This document shows, piece after piece, positions 8,810 to 17,725 of a stretch of DNA of 64,000 nucleotides. The stretch covers positions 124,001 to 188,000 of the forward strand of contig NZ_FMDM01000010.1 of assembly GCF_900090105.1 (NCBI RefSeq), in the 5' to 3' direction. The notes beneath the pieces were generated by a model, which saw only the letters and a program-made list of their open reading frames with translations, was not told where the DNA came from and did not search any database. How positions within the stretch are numbered: the first letter of the stretch is position 1; each line of letters opens with the position of its first letter. The translations under genes were made by a program, and so were the position numbers. Source of the DNA: Micromonospora humi (lineage in GTDB: Bacteria > Actinomycetota > Actinomycetes > Mycobacteriales > Micromonosporaceae).

Positions 8810-8970
8810 TTGCTCTGACCGTTGACGACGTTTCACCTGGCTGGTTACGGTCCCTGCCAAGTTTTCCGGCGGAACGCTTCCGGCGGGTGAGGTGTCGACC
8901 CCCATCCGTGACCCGTGCTGTCTCCCGGCGCCCCCGGCCGGGCCCACCCGTCCCCCACGGCAGGAGCGAG

Positions 8971-10404
8971 ATGAACGAGAACCAGATGCCGTCCGGCTTT
9001 CCCGCCGCGGCCGCCCGCGGCGCCTCGGTGAACCGCCGGACGCTGTTGCGGTGGGGCTTCGGCGCCGCCGCCGCGGTGACCGCCGCCCCGCTGCTGGCCG
9101 CGTGCGGCTCCGACGACGAGGCCGCCGCCGACGGCGAGGTGACCCTCAAGGTGGTGGGCTTCCAGGTGCCACCCGAGGAGAAGGGCTCCGAGCTGGACAA
9201 GGCGTACCAGAAGTTCCTCGCCGATTTCCAGGCCCAGAACCCGAAGATCAAGATCCAGCCGATCCAGGCGCCGCCCAACTTCGACACCCAGATCATCGTC
9301 GACCTCGCCTCGGGCAGCGCCCCGGACCTGTGGTCGCAGGACGCCTCCAGCCTGGCCCCGCTGATCCAGCGCAAGCTGCTGCTGGACATGCGCAAGGTCA
9401 CCGCGAAGCTGCCGAGCCTGAGCACCGACCGGTTCTTCCCGCAGGTGCTGGAGATCCACAAGGGCGAGGACGGCGGGATCTACGGCCTGCCCAACGACTT
9501 CACCCCGATGGTGGTCTACTACAACCCCACGCTGTTCACCAAGGCGGGCGTACCGGTGCCCCAGGCCGGTTGGAGCTGGGACGACCAGCTGGCGGCCGCG
9601 CAGAAACTCACCCTGGACAACAAGGGCCGCAACCGGCTCGACCCCGCCTTCGACGAGGGCAACGTCGTGCAGTGGGGCTACCGGCTCAGCCAGTACGCCT
9701 ACCAGTGGGTCTACCGGATCTGGCAGAACGGCGGCGACGTGATCTCGCCGGACAAGAAGACCGCCAACGGCTTCCTGGACGCCCCGGCCGCCATCGACGC
9801 CATCCAGTGGTACGCCGACCTGGTGCTCAAGCACAAGGTGGCGCCGTCGCCGTCGACGCTGGAGAAGCTGACCAACGCCTCCGACGCCAGCGCGCTGTTC
9901 GTGCAGGGCAAGTTCGCCATGTTCGACAGCGGCCACTGGTCGCTGGTCGGGCTCACCGGCGCCAAGGGCTACTCGCCGGAGAAGGTGGCCGTGGTGCCGC
10001 AGCCCAAGCGGGCCACCGAGGCCACCGCGCTGTACGAGTCGAGCTTCGTGCTCCGGCACGACCTGCCGGCGGCGAAGTACAAGGCCGCCGCGCAGTTCAT
10101 CGAGGCGGCCACCAGCCGCGGCTACCAGGACACCAAGGCCATCACCGGGATCGCCCTCGCCGCGAACTCCGAGTCGGCGAAGGCGAGCCTCGGCAGCGAC
10201 CAGGCGAAGTTCGCCGAGCTCGACAAGGTCTTCGTCGACGCCACCGCCAGCGGCCGGCCCCCGTACGGCTCGAAGATCGGGGCCTACCCGACCATCGAGA
10301 AGGCGCTGGACGGGATGATGGAGCAGATCCTGCGCGGGGCGCCCGTCCGGGACCAGGTGTCCAAGACCATCACGGCGATCAACCGCGAGCTGGCCAAGCG
10401 ATGA
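8971..10404 (+). CDS. CUT1 ABC transporter, sugar-binding lipoprotein
   Basis: A 477-residue extracellular solute-binding protein (family 1). The N-terminus has NRRTLLRWGFGAAAAVTAAP, a twin-arginine-like signal, ending in the lipobox LLAAC with Cys near residue 44. The mature part shows GSAPDLWSQDASSLAPLIQ and the FVQGKFAMFDSGHW stretch typical of oligosaccharide binders. ATG 8971 has AGGAG at about 8962. The stop overlaps the next permease by 4 bp. No ATPase gene is in the operon, so it must share one encoded elsewhere, as is common for actinobacterial CUT1 systems. Its ligand is probably an arabinose- or mannose-containing oligosaccharide, inferred only from neighbours. Confidence 0.93.
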   Translation: MNENQMPSGFPAAAARGASVNRRTLLRWGFGAAAAVTAAPLLAACGSDDEAAADGEVTLKVVGFQVPPEEKGSELDKAYQKFLADFQAQNPKIKIQPIQAPPNFDTQIIVDLASGSAPDLWSQDASSLAPLIQRKLLLDMRKVTAKLPSLSTDRFFPQVLEIHKGEDGGIYGLPNDFTPMVVYYNPTLFTKAGVPVPQAGWSWDDQLAAAQKLTLDNKGRNRLDPAFDEGNVVQWGYRLSQYAYQWVYRIWQNGGDVISPDKKTANGFLDAPAAIDAIQWYADLVLKHKVAPSPSTLEKLTNASDASALFVQGKFAMFDSGHWSLVGLTGAKGYSPEKVAVVPQPKRATEATALYESSFVLRHDLPAAKYKAAAQFIEAATSRGYQDTKAITGIALAANSESAKASLGSDQAKFAELDKVFVDATASGRPPYGSKIGAYPTIEKALDGMMEQILRGAPVRDQVSKTITAINRELAKR

Positions 10405-11348
10405 GCGTGTCACCCGCCGGCGCCGTGCTGGACGTACCCGCACCCCGCGGGGACCGACCGGCGCGGCGCCGCCGGCGCTCGGAGCGGGTGGGCTGGCTGT
10501 TCATCCTGCCGGCCACCGCCCATCTGGCGCTGTTCGCGCTGGTGCCGATCATCTTCAGCCTCTACCTGTCGTTCCACGAGTGGAGTTCGCCGAGCTTCCT
10601 CAGCGCGCCCTTCGTCGGCCTGGACAACTACCGGTCCCTCCTGGGCGACGACCCGTTCTGGCACGCCATGTGGAACACGGCGTACTACACCCTCCTCTCG
10701 GTGCCGATCGGCATGGCGGTCAGCCTCGCCCTGGCCGTGCTGGTCAACCAGAAGCTGCGCGGGATGAACGTGTTCCGCGCCATCTTCTTCATGCCGGTGA
10801 TCACCTCCTGGGTGGCCGTGTCGGTCATCTGGATCACCCTGCTCTCGCCGGACGCCGGGCTGGTCAACTACCTGTTCGAGCTGCTGCACCTGCCCAAGCA
10901 GAGCTGGCTGGACGACCCGAACGCCGCGATGTTCGCCATCGTGCTGATCAACACCTGGAAGACCGCCGGGTTCAGCATGGTGATCTGGCTGGCCGGGCTG
11001 CAGGCGGTGCCCCCGGAGCTGATGGAAGCGGCGTCCATCGACGGGGCCGGAAAATGGCGGCAGTTCTGGCACGTCACCCTGCCGCTGCTGGCACCCACCA
11101 CGATCTTCCTGGTCATCACCGGCGTCATCGGCGGTTTCCAGGTGTTCACCCCCATGTACGTCATCACCGAGGGCGGGCCACTGGGCGCCACCGACGTGGC
11201 CGTCTACCACATCTACCAGCGGGCCTTCCAGGAGTTCTCGATGGGCTACGCCTCGGCGCAGGCCTGGGTGCTGTTCGCGGTGATCTTCCTGGTGACGCTG
11301 CTGCAACTGTGGTTCATCCGCCGACGTGGCGAGTCGAATCTCGTCTGA
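10401..11348 (+). CDS. CUT1 ABC transporter permease, MalF type
   Basis: A 315-residue inner-membrane permease with about six hydrophobic segments; the first is VGWLFILPATAHLALFALVP. The cytoplasmic EAA loop reads EAASIDGAGKWRQFWHVTLP, which contacts the ATPase. The start ATG overlaps the binding-protein stop (ATGA). Length is usual for this type. It pairs with the downstream MalG-type permease to import the oligosaccharide captured by the lipoprotein. Confidence 0.94.
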   Translation: MSVSPAGAVLDVPAPRGDRPARRRRRSERVGWLFILPATAHLALFALVPIIFSLYLSFHEWSSPSFLSAPFVGLDNYRSLLGDDPFWHAMWNTAYYTLLSVPIGMAVSLALAVLVNQKLRGMNVFRAIFFMPVITSWVAVSVIWITLLSPDAGLVNYLFELLHLPKQSWLDDPNAAMFAIVLINTWKTAGFSMVIWLAGLQAVPPELMEAASIDGAGKWRQFWHVTLPLLAPTTIFLVITGVIGGFQVFTPMYVITEGGPLGATDVAVYHIYQRAFQEFSMGYASAQAWVLFAVIFLVTLLQLWFIRRRGESNLV

Positions 11349-11375
11349 CCCCTTCCCGCGACGGAGAGAGTCCCG

Positions 11376-12224
11376 ATGTCCCGAAAGGCCCTGCTCGGTG
11401 CGCTGCGCACCGCGCCCACGTACGCGATCCTGGCGCTGCTGGGCGCCTTCATGCTGGTGCCGTTCCTGTGGATGGTGACCACGTCGCTGAAGCCGTCCGG
11501 CACCACGTTCTCCTACCCGCCGGACATCTTCCCCACCACCTGGGACTTCGGCAACTACGTCAACCTGTTCACCCTCGCGCCGTTCGGTAAGTACCTGCTC
11601 AACAGCGTGGTGGTCACCGCCGTCACCGTGCTGGGTCAGGTTGCCTTCTGCGCGAGCGCCGCGTACGGCTTCGCCCGGCTGAGCTTCGCCGGCTCGAAGT
11701 CGGTGTTCGTGCTCTTCCTGGCCACCATGATGATCCCGTTCCAGGTCACGATGATCCCGCTGTTCCTCATCGTGTTCCGGTTCAACTGGGTCAACACGTA
11801 CCAGGGCCTGATCGTCCCGGGCATCTCCAGCGCCTTCGCCATCTTCCTGCTCCGGCAGGCGTTCCTCACCATCCCCCGCGACTACCAGGACGCCGCGCGC
11901 ATCGACGGGGCCAGCGAGTGGACGGTGTTCTTCCGGATCTTCCTGCCCCTGGTCAAGCCCGCGCTGGCCACGGTGGCGGTGTTCGCCTTCATGGGCACCT
12001 GGAACGATCTGCTGTGGCCGTTGCTCATCGCCCGGGACGAGAACATGCGCACCGTGGAGCTCGGCCTCGCGTACTTCAACGTCACCTCCTCGGCCTACCA
12101 GCAGCCCAACTGGCCACTGATGATGGCCGCCTCGGTCGTCTCGCTGCTGCCGGTGGTGCTGGTCTACATCTGCGCCCAGCGGTACTTCGTGGCCGGCATC
12201 TCGCTGTCCGGCGTGAAGGGCTGA
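11376..12224 (+). CDS. CUT1 ABC transporter permease, MalG type
   Basis: A 282-residue membrane permease. The N-terminal segment YAILALLGAFMLVPFLWMV is followed by TSLKP, a mark of the MalG group. The EAA-type loop is DAARIDGASEWTVFFRIFLP. It starts 27 bp after the MalF-type gene with GGAGAG upstream and ends two bases before the next glycosidase start. It forms the heterodimeric channel with the preceding permease. Confidence 0.94.
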   Translation: MSRKALLGALRTAPTYAILALLGAFMLVPFLWMVTTSLKPSGTTFSYPPDIFPTTWDFGNYVNLFTLAPFGKYLLNSVVVTAVTVLGQVAFCASAAYGFARLSFAGSKSVFVLFLATMMIPFQVTMIPLFLIVFRFNWVNTYQGLIVPGISSAFAIFLLRQAFLTIPRDYQDAARIDGASEWTVFFRIFLPLVKPALATVAVFAFMGTWNDLLWPLLIARDENMRTVELGLAYFNVTSSAYQQPNWPLMMAASVVSLLPVVLVYICAQRYFVAGISLSGVKG

Positions 12225-12226
12225 GC

Positions 12227-14338
12227 ATGACCCCCGACACCGGCTTCCCGGTCGACGACTACACCCCGCATGGCTACCTCGACGTGCCCGAGCACACCCG
12301 CCGACTCACCCCGTACGGCGTCGTCCGCTCGCACGACCTGGGCTTCCGCTGGCACTTCCCGGCGTACGCCCGGGCCTACGGCGGCCGGAGCGAGGTCTAC
12401 CGCGCGGGGCTGCGGATCGCCGCCGACGGGGCGCTGCACGGCGCCGACCTCGACGGGCTCGGCGCGCCGTACCACTCGAAGAACCTGGTGGCGTTCCGGG
12501 CCGAGCGGCCGGCCGGGCCGATCGCGGCGGAGTTTCACCTGGTCGGTCCCGACGTGCTCGCGGCCCGGGTACGCGCCCGCGTCGCCGACCGGCTCAGCGT
12601 ACGGGCCGACTACACCCGCCAGATCGGCGCCGACCGCAGCTGGGGCGAATCCGGCCTGGTGGGGCGGCGCACCGGCGACACCGTCCTGCTGCAGGGCTTC
12701 GAGGACGGTGAGGCGTTCGTGCTGTGGGTGTCCGAGCCCGACGCCGTCGCCGCGCTGACCACCGACGCCGCGACGGCCGACGGCTGGACCCGGGACGGCC
12801 TGCCCGAGGCCCACGGAGCCGGCCCGGTCACCGCACTGGGCGAGCAGGGCCAGCGGGTCGACCTGGCCGCCGTGGTGCAACTGGGCGCCGGGGAGCACGA
12901 CCTGACCGTGCTGCTGGCACGCGGCCGCACCGAGAACGAGGCCCGGTCCCGGCTCGCCGAGGCCCGCGACCGGCGGCCCGCCGTCCACGCCGCCCTCACC
13001 CTCGCCGACCGTGCCTTCTGGTCCGGTGCGCCGCTGCTGTCCGGGGACTGGCCGGCGCACTGGCGACGCGGCCTGGTGTACGACCTGGAGACGCTGCGGA
13101 TGATGGTCAAACCGCCGGTCGGCGTGTACACCATGGCGTGGGACGCCATGCAGATCCAGGCCCCGCGGGTCGTGCTCGGCGAGGCCGCCATCGACGCGCT
13201 GCTGCTCGGGTACGCCGACCCGGCGCTGGCCCAGCGGCTGCTGCTGGGCACGTTCGCCGACGCCTCCGAACCCCACGTCCCGTGCTCGCGCGAGGACGGC
13301 AGCCACAACATGGTCTCGGCCGACGGCAGCGCCTGCGGCACCGGTCCGCAGTGGGGCTGGCCGTGGCTGGTGCTGCGGCGCCTGTGGGACGCCCACCCCG
13401 ACCGCGACTGGCTGGAGCGGATCTATCCGCTCCTGGCCGGCTACCTGGACTGGTGGCTGGAGCACCGACGCGACCCCGAGGGCTGGTTGGGGCACGCGTG
13501 CAGTTGGGAGTCCGGCCAGGACCTGTCGCCGCGGTTCGGCGCGCAACCGCTCGGCGGCGGCCACCCGACGTACCACATCCGGCCGGTCGACCTGCACGCC
13601 GCGGTGGCGCATGCGGCCGGTGTCATGGCGGACTTCGCCCGGGTCCTCGGCCGGGAGCGCGACGTGCCGGGCTGGGTGACGCTGGCACGGGACTACGGCG
13701 AGCGGACCGCGCGGCTGTTCACCGGCGCCCGGTACGCCGACACGGACGGCCGGACCGGCGAGCCCACCGAGGTCGAGGACGTGATGCTCTGGTCACCGCT
13801 CGCCCTGGGCCTGGCCGGCGCGGAACAGACCGACGCGCTGCGGGAGGCGATCCGCGCGGTCGACCCGGCCGACCTGGTCTGGCCGATGTTCGTGTGGACC
13901 GTGGTGGACGCGGCCCTGGGTGCCGGCGAGCACGAGGTGGCGGCGGCCGTGGCGGGAGCGGTGGTGGACCGGGCCTACCGGTTCTGGGACGCCCGCGAGG
14001 CCGACGACGAGCGCACCCTGCCGGGGATCGCCTGCGAGTACTGGCCCCCGTCGGGACGGTGCGGCGGCGAGGGCTACGGCTGGGGCGCCTTCGGCGTACA
14101 CCTGTTGCTGGGGGTGCTGGTCGGCGCCCGGTCCGTCGGCGACCGGCTGCTGGTCCGGCCCAACCTGCCGGCCGACCTGCGGGTGCCCGGACGCACCTAC
14201 CGGGTCCGGCTGGCCCACCGGGGTCGGCCGGTCGAACTCACCCTGCGACCGCGGGCCGACGGGGTCGACGTGACGGTCGACGGCCGGACCGCCGCTCTGG
14301 GCTGGGCCGAGGAGCACGGCTGGGAGCTGGCCTCATGA
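12227..14338 (+). CDS. Six-hairpin (alpha/alpha)6 glycoside hydrolase, MGH1/GH63-like
   Basis: A 703-residue cytosolic enzyme with no signal peptide. An N-terminal beta-sandwich-like region (to about 270) is followed by an (alpha/alpha)6 toroid of the mannosylglycerate-hydrolase/GH63 type: VGVYTMAWDAMQIQAPRVV near residue 297, CSREDGSHNM, and GWGAFGVHLLLGVLVG near the end. Asp of MAWDA and Glu/Asp residues of the WESGQD segment are candidate catalytic acids. It starts 2 bp after the permease and its stop overlaps the GH2 start (ATGA), so it belongs to the import operon. Substrate is not defined; it could trim the same imported glycan as GH127 and GH2. Confidence 0.75.
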   Translation: MTPDTGFPVDDYTPHGYLDVPEHTRRLTPYGVVRSHDLGFRWHFPAYARAYGGRSEVYRAGLRIAADGALHGADLDGLGAPYHSKNLVAFRAERPAGPIAAEFHLVGPDVLAARVRARVADRLSVRADYTRQIGADRSWGESGLVGRRTGDTVLLQGFEDGEAFVLWVSEPDAVAALTTDAATADGWTRDGLPEAHGAGPVTALGEQGQRVDLAAVVQLGAGEHDLTVLLARGRTENEARSRLAEARDRRPAVHAALTLADRAFWSGAPLLSGDWPAHWRRGLVYDLETLRMMVKPPVGVYTMAWDAMQIQAPRVVLGEAAIDALLLGYADPALAQRLLLGTFADASEPHVPCSREDGSHNMVSADGSACGTGPQWGWPWLVLRRLWDAHPDRDWLERIYPLLAGYLDWWLEHRRDPEGWLGHACSWESGQDLSPRFGAQPLGGGHPTYHIRPVDLHAAVAHAAGVMADFARVLGRERDVPGWVTLARDYGERTARLFTGARYADTDGRTGEPTEVEDVMLWSPLALGLAGAEQTDALREAIRAVDPADLVWPMFVWTVVDAALGAGEHEVAAAVAGAVVDRAYRFWDAREADDERTLPGIACEYWPPSGRCGGEGYGWGAFGVHLLLGVLVGARSVGDRLLVRPNLPADLRVPGRTYRVRLAHRGRPVELTLRPRADGVDVTVDGRTAALGWAEEHGWELAS

Positions 14339-17097
14339 GCGTGGTCGGGCCGTGGGAGTGCCGCCTGGCCGGCGCGGGCGAGTGGCGGGTGGTGCCGGTC
14401 CCCGGGTCCTGGGAGCAGGCCGGCATCCCGATGGACCGGTCCGGGCCGGTGGAGTACCGCGCCACCCTGCGACCGCCGGCCGACGCCGCCGGTCGACGGC
14501 TGCGGTTGCGGTTCGGCGCGGTCAGCTACGCCTGCGAGGTGCTGGTGGACGGCCGGGAGGCCGGCCGGCACGTCGGGATGTGGGACGCGTTCGAGGTGGA
14601 CGTGACCGGGCTGGTCGAGCCGGGCCGGCCCGCCGAGCTGCTGGTCCGGGTCGAGAAACCGGCAAGCCTCACCGGCGGCCCGGACTCGGCCCCGGTGCCG
14701 GGCCGGTATCCGGCCCGGGAGACGCTGGCCGGCTTCCTGCCGTACGTCTGGGGCCACTCCCACGGCGGCGTGTGGCAGCCGGTCGAGCTGCTGGTCAGCG
14801 GCGACTGCGCGGTGCGGGACGTGGCCGTGTCCGGTGACGTCGGGCCGGGCACCGAGGCCGGGCGGCTCTCGGTGGCCGCCACCCTGCTCGGCCCCGGCGA
14901 GGTGACCGTCGAGGTCCACGATCCGGACGGCCGGCTCGTCGACCGCCAGCAGCGGACCGGGGACGCCGAGGTGGCGTTCGAGCTGACCGTGCCGGAACCC
15001 CGGGCCTGGTCCCCGCACGACCCGGCACGGTACGCGGTGACCCTGCGGACCTGCGACGGTGACGAGCGCACCGTGCTGGCCGGGCTGCGCCGGCTGACCG
15101 CCGACGGGGCGTTGCTGCGGCTGAACGGCGAGCCCCTGTACCCCCGGATGATTCTGTCCTGGGGCTGGTACCCCGACCGGCTGCATCCCGACCCGGGACC
15201 CGAGCGGGTCCGCGCCGATCTGGTCGAGCTGCGGCGGTTGGGGTTCAACGGCGTCAAGCTCTGCCTGTGGTTCCCGCCCGAGTACTACTTCGAGCTGGCT
15301 GACGAGCTGGGCATGCTGCTCTGGGTCGAGCTGCCCATGTGGCTGCCGCATCCCACCGCACACTTCCGGGGGCAGCTGTTCACCGAGGCGGAACGGCTGG
15401 TCCGGGCCGCCGCGAACCACCCGTCGGTCATCCTGGTCACGCTCGGCTGCGAGCTGTCCGCCGCGGTCGGGGCCGACGTGCTGGGCCCGCTGTACGACCT
15501 GGTCAAGCGACTCGCCCCGGGGGTGCTGGTGCGGGACAACAGCGGCTCGGGCGAGGCGTACGGCGGGCTGCTCGACGAGTACGCGGACTTCGACGATCAC
15601 CACTTCTATTGTGAGCCGGCATACTTCCGGGCCACTCTCGAGCATTTCGCGCCCCGCTGGCGGCAACCCCGACCCTGGTTGTTCGGCGAGTTCTGCGACC
15701 TGGACACCTTCCGTGACCTGCGCCGACTCGACACGTCCCCGGACACCGGCCGTCCATGGTGGGTGAGCGCCGACCCGGCGGTGAACCCGCAGGGCGCGCG
15801 CTGGCAGTACGACGTGCCCGCGCAGGAGGAGACGCTGCGCCGCAACGGCCTCTGGGACGCCGGCGCCGAGCTGGAACGGATCTCCGCCCGGCAGGCCGTG
15901 CTGCACCGCAAGGTGACCCTGGAGGCGGTCCGGACCCGGACCGACACCAGCGGGTACGTGGTCACCGGCGAGCGGGACACCCCGATCAGCACCGCCGGCG
16001 TCTGGGACGACCTGGGCCGGCTGAAGGTGGACCCGGAGGAGTTCGCACAGTTCAACGGTGACCTGGTGCTGGCCCTGGACTGGGACCGCCGGCGCGCCTG
16101 GGTCGCCGGTGGTGACCGGCCGGCGCCGTTCGACACCTGGTGCCATCCGGTCGGGGCGCGGGTCCGTGCACACGTGGTGCTGGCCCACCACGGCCGCACC
16201 GGCGGGCCGGCACGGGCGCGGTGGCACGTCGGATTCCCCGACGCGGACCCGTTCGCCACCGGCCGGCTCGACGCCGACGCGCCGCGCGGCACCGTGAGCG
16301 GACTGGGCGTCGCGGAGTTCGTGGCACCGGCGGTGGACCGGCCGCGCCGGGCCGTACTGCGGGTGGATGTGGACTGTGCGGGCGAGACCACCAGCAACGC
16401 GTGGCCGTTCTGGGTCCTGCCCGGCGACGGCTGGGCCGACGCCGGGCCGGTGGCCGTGATCGATCCGGCCGGACGCCTGCCCGACCTGGCGAAGGTGGCA
16501 CCCCGGGTGGTGCCGCTGGACACCCCCGGTGCGGTGCTGCTGGCCACGGCCTGGACCGCCGCGGCCCGCCGGCACGTCGCGGCCGGCGGCGGCGCCGTCC
16601 TGCTCGTCGACGCCGCCACCGCCGACCCGCCGCTGCCGGTGGCCGCCATGCCGTTCTGGCGGGAGGCGGTGAAGGTCGTCGAGCCGCATGAGGCGTGGGG
16701 CGACTTCCCGCACGACGGGTGGACCGACCTCCAGTTCGCGGGCATGGCTCCGGACCTCGCGCTGGCCGACGCCGACCGGCACGCCGGCGCCCGGCCGCTG
16801 CTGCGCCGGGTGGACGCCCGCACCAGCGCGGTGCACGACTACGCCGTGGAGTTGCCGTACGGCAGCGGCCGGCTGATCGTCACCACGCTGCGCTTCGACG
16901 GTTCGGCCGGCGACCAGCCGCTGGGGCTGCGCCGCAACACCGGCGCGGCGTACCTGCTCGGCCAGTGGGTCGGCGCGCTCACCGGCCCGGCGGCCCGGCC
17001 CGATTCGGCCGTCGGGGACCGGGCGGTCCCGGACGCGGTGGCGGGCCCCGCGGAGCCGGCGGTCCACCCTGCCCCGGAGGGCGGATGGGGGCACTGA
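14335..17097 (+). CDS. Glycoside hydrolase family 2 enzyme
   Basis: A 920-residue cytosolic GH2 protein. Residues 1-105 form the sugar-binding jelly roll (VPGSWEQAGIP, FGAVSYACEVLVDGREAG), an immunoglobulin-like domain follows, and the TIM barrel starts near 265 with FNGVKLCLWFPPEYYFELAD. The acid/base is probably Glu373 in TLGCEL and the nucleophile Glu452 in LFGEFCD. The usual Asn before the acid/base Glu is Cys372, which is unusual. A C-terminal extension of about 450 residues is long for the family. Beta-galactosidase, beta-mannosidase and beta-glucuronidase are all possible. Last gene of the rightward operon. Confidence 0.85.
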   Translation: MSVVGPWECRLAGAGEWRVVPVPGSWEQAGIPMDRSGPVEYRATLRPPADAAGRRLRLRFGAVSYACEVLVDGREAGRHVGMWDAFEVDVTGLVEPGRPAELLVRVEKPASLTGGPDSAPVPGRYPARETLAGFLPYVWGHSHGGVWQPVELLVSGDCAVRDVAVSGDVGPGTEAGRLSVAATLLGPGEVTVEVHDPDGRLVDRQQRTGDAEVAFELTVPEPRAWSPHDPARYAVTLRTCDGDERTVLAGLRRLTADGALLRLNGEPLYPRMILSWGWYPDRLHPDPGPERVRADLVELRRLGFNGVKLCLWFPPEYYFELADELGMLLWVELPMWLPHPTAHFRGQLFTEAERLVRAAANHPSVILVTLGCELSAAVGADVLGPLYDLVKRLAPGVLVRDNSGSGEAYGGLLDEYADFDDHHFYCEPAYFRATLEHFAPRWRQPRPWLFGEFCDLDTFRDLRRLDTSPDTGRPWWVSADPAVNPQGARWQYDVPAQEETLRRNGLWDAGAELERISARQAVLHRKVTLEAVRTRTDTSGYVVTGERDTPISTAGVWDDLGRLKVDPEEFAQFNGDLVLALDWDRRRAWVAGGDRPAPFDTWCHPVGARVRAHVVLAHHGRTGGPARARWHVGFPDADPFATGRLDADAPRGTVSGLGVAEFVAPAVDRPRRAVLRVDVDCAGETTSNAWPFWVLPGDGWADAGPVAVIDPAGRLPDLAKVAPRVVPLDTPGAVLLATAWTAAARRHVAAGGGAVLLVDAATADPPLPVAAMPFWREAVKVVEPHEAWGDFPHDGWTDLQFAGMAPDLALADADRHAGARPLLRRVDARTSAVHDYAVELPYGSGRLIVTTLRFDGSAGDQPLGLRRNTGAAYLLGQWVGALTGPAARPDSAVGDRAVPDAVAGPAEPAVHPAPEGGWGH

Positions 17098-17245
17098 TGC
17101 TCGGGCCGTCGCTGTGGCCCTCCGGTCGGAGCCGACCGATCAGTCAGGAGAATCCGACCGGCGCGTGGGGCGCGGGCACCACCGGAGGCTGGTGGGCGGT
17201 CGGGCGAACTCGGCGACCTTCTCGGTCACCGCACGTGGCGAGTCG

Positions 17246-17461
17246 GATCCACGATGCACCGAGGTGCAGATCGTCGCCGTCGTCGAGGAACTTGGAGACC
17301 TGGTGGCCGCCTCACGAGACGCACGGCGAACACAGGATAGAGGTCTACCGCAGCCTCGGGCTGCACCTGTCGTCTTCGTCCCGGAAACACAAACGGTGCG
17401 GGCAAGCGTTGACCTTGCCGCGCACCGTTGGGATTCAGTTGGTGTCCGAGGGGGGACTTGA
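17246..17461 (+). pseudogene. Frameshifted C-terminal fragment of a site-specific recombinase
   Basis: Pieces of one recombinase tail are spread over two frames. Frame A (17282-17323) gives VEELGDLVAASRDA. Frame B (17328-17369) gives EHRIEVYRSLGLHL. Frame A again (17378-17461) gives VPETQTVRASVDLAAHRW, then DSVGVRGGT and a stop. Joined, they read like the ends of actinobacterial serine recombinases, but two shifts break the frame and no catalytic domain remains upstream. The stop lies inside the 3' half of tRNA-Leu, as expected for an integrase whose element inserted in that tRNA. I see nothing else in 17098-17245. The family assignment comes from memory of such tails. Confidence 0.6.
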
Positions 17462-17526
17462 ACCCCCACGCCCTATACGGGCACTAGCACCTCAAGCTAG
17501 CGCGTCTGCCATTCCGCCACCCGGAC
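17440..17526 (-). tRNA. tRNA-Leu (anticodon GAG)
   Basis: Read on the minus strand, the acceptor arms GTCCGGG and CTCGGAC pair in seven places including one G-U. The anticodon stem CTAGC/GCTAG encloses the loop TTGAGGT, giving anticodon GAG for CUC codons. A long variable arm (GTGCCCGTATAGGGCGT), typical of leucine tRNAs, and the T-arm GGGGGTTCAAGTCCCCC are present. The 3' CCA is encoded (17442-17440). The 3' end abuts a recombinase remnant, so this gene probably served as an attachment site. Confidence 0.96.
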
Positions 17527-17725
17527 CTGCCCGTCCAGCCTACCCAATCGACCGAGGTGATCGCGTCACCGCATCGGCCGGCCCGGCGGGCCGCACGGGG
17601 GATTACTGTACACGGCCCGGAACGATCATGCACATCACCACCGGCGCACCAGGTATGAGCAGCTCAGACCCAGTGCAATCCGGGCGGGTAGCGCGGGACC
17701 GACGAGTCCGGGCAGCATTGCTCTC

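Noticed and set aside
17114..17461. A 115-residue protein gene before tRNA-Leu
   Set aside because: Only its last part resembles a recombinase tail and that tail needs two frame changes, so it is listed as a pseudogene.
17453..17540. Protein with the end SEGGLEPPRP in the frame crossing 17450-17520
   Set aside because: This is the well-known spurious translation of a leucine tRNA gene on the opposite strand.
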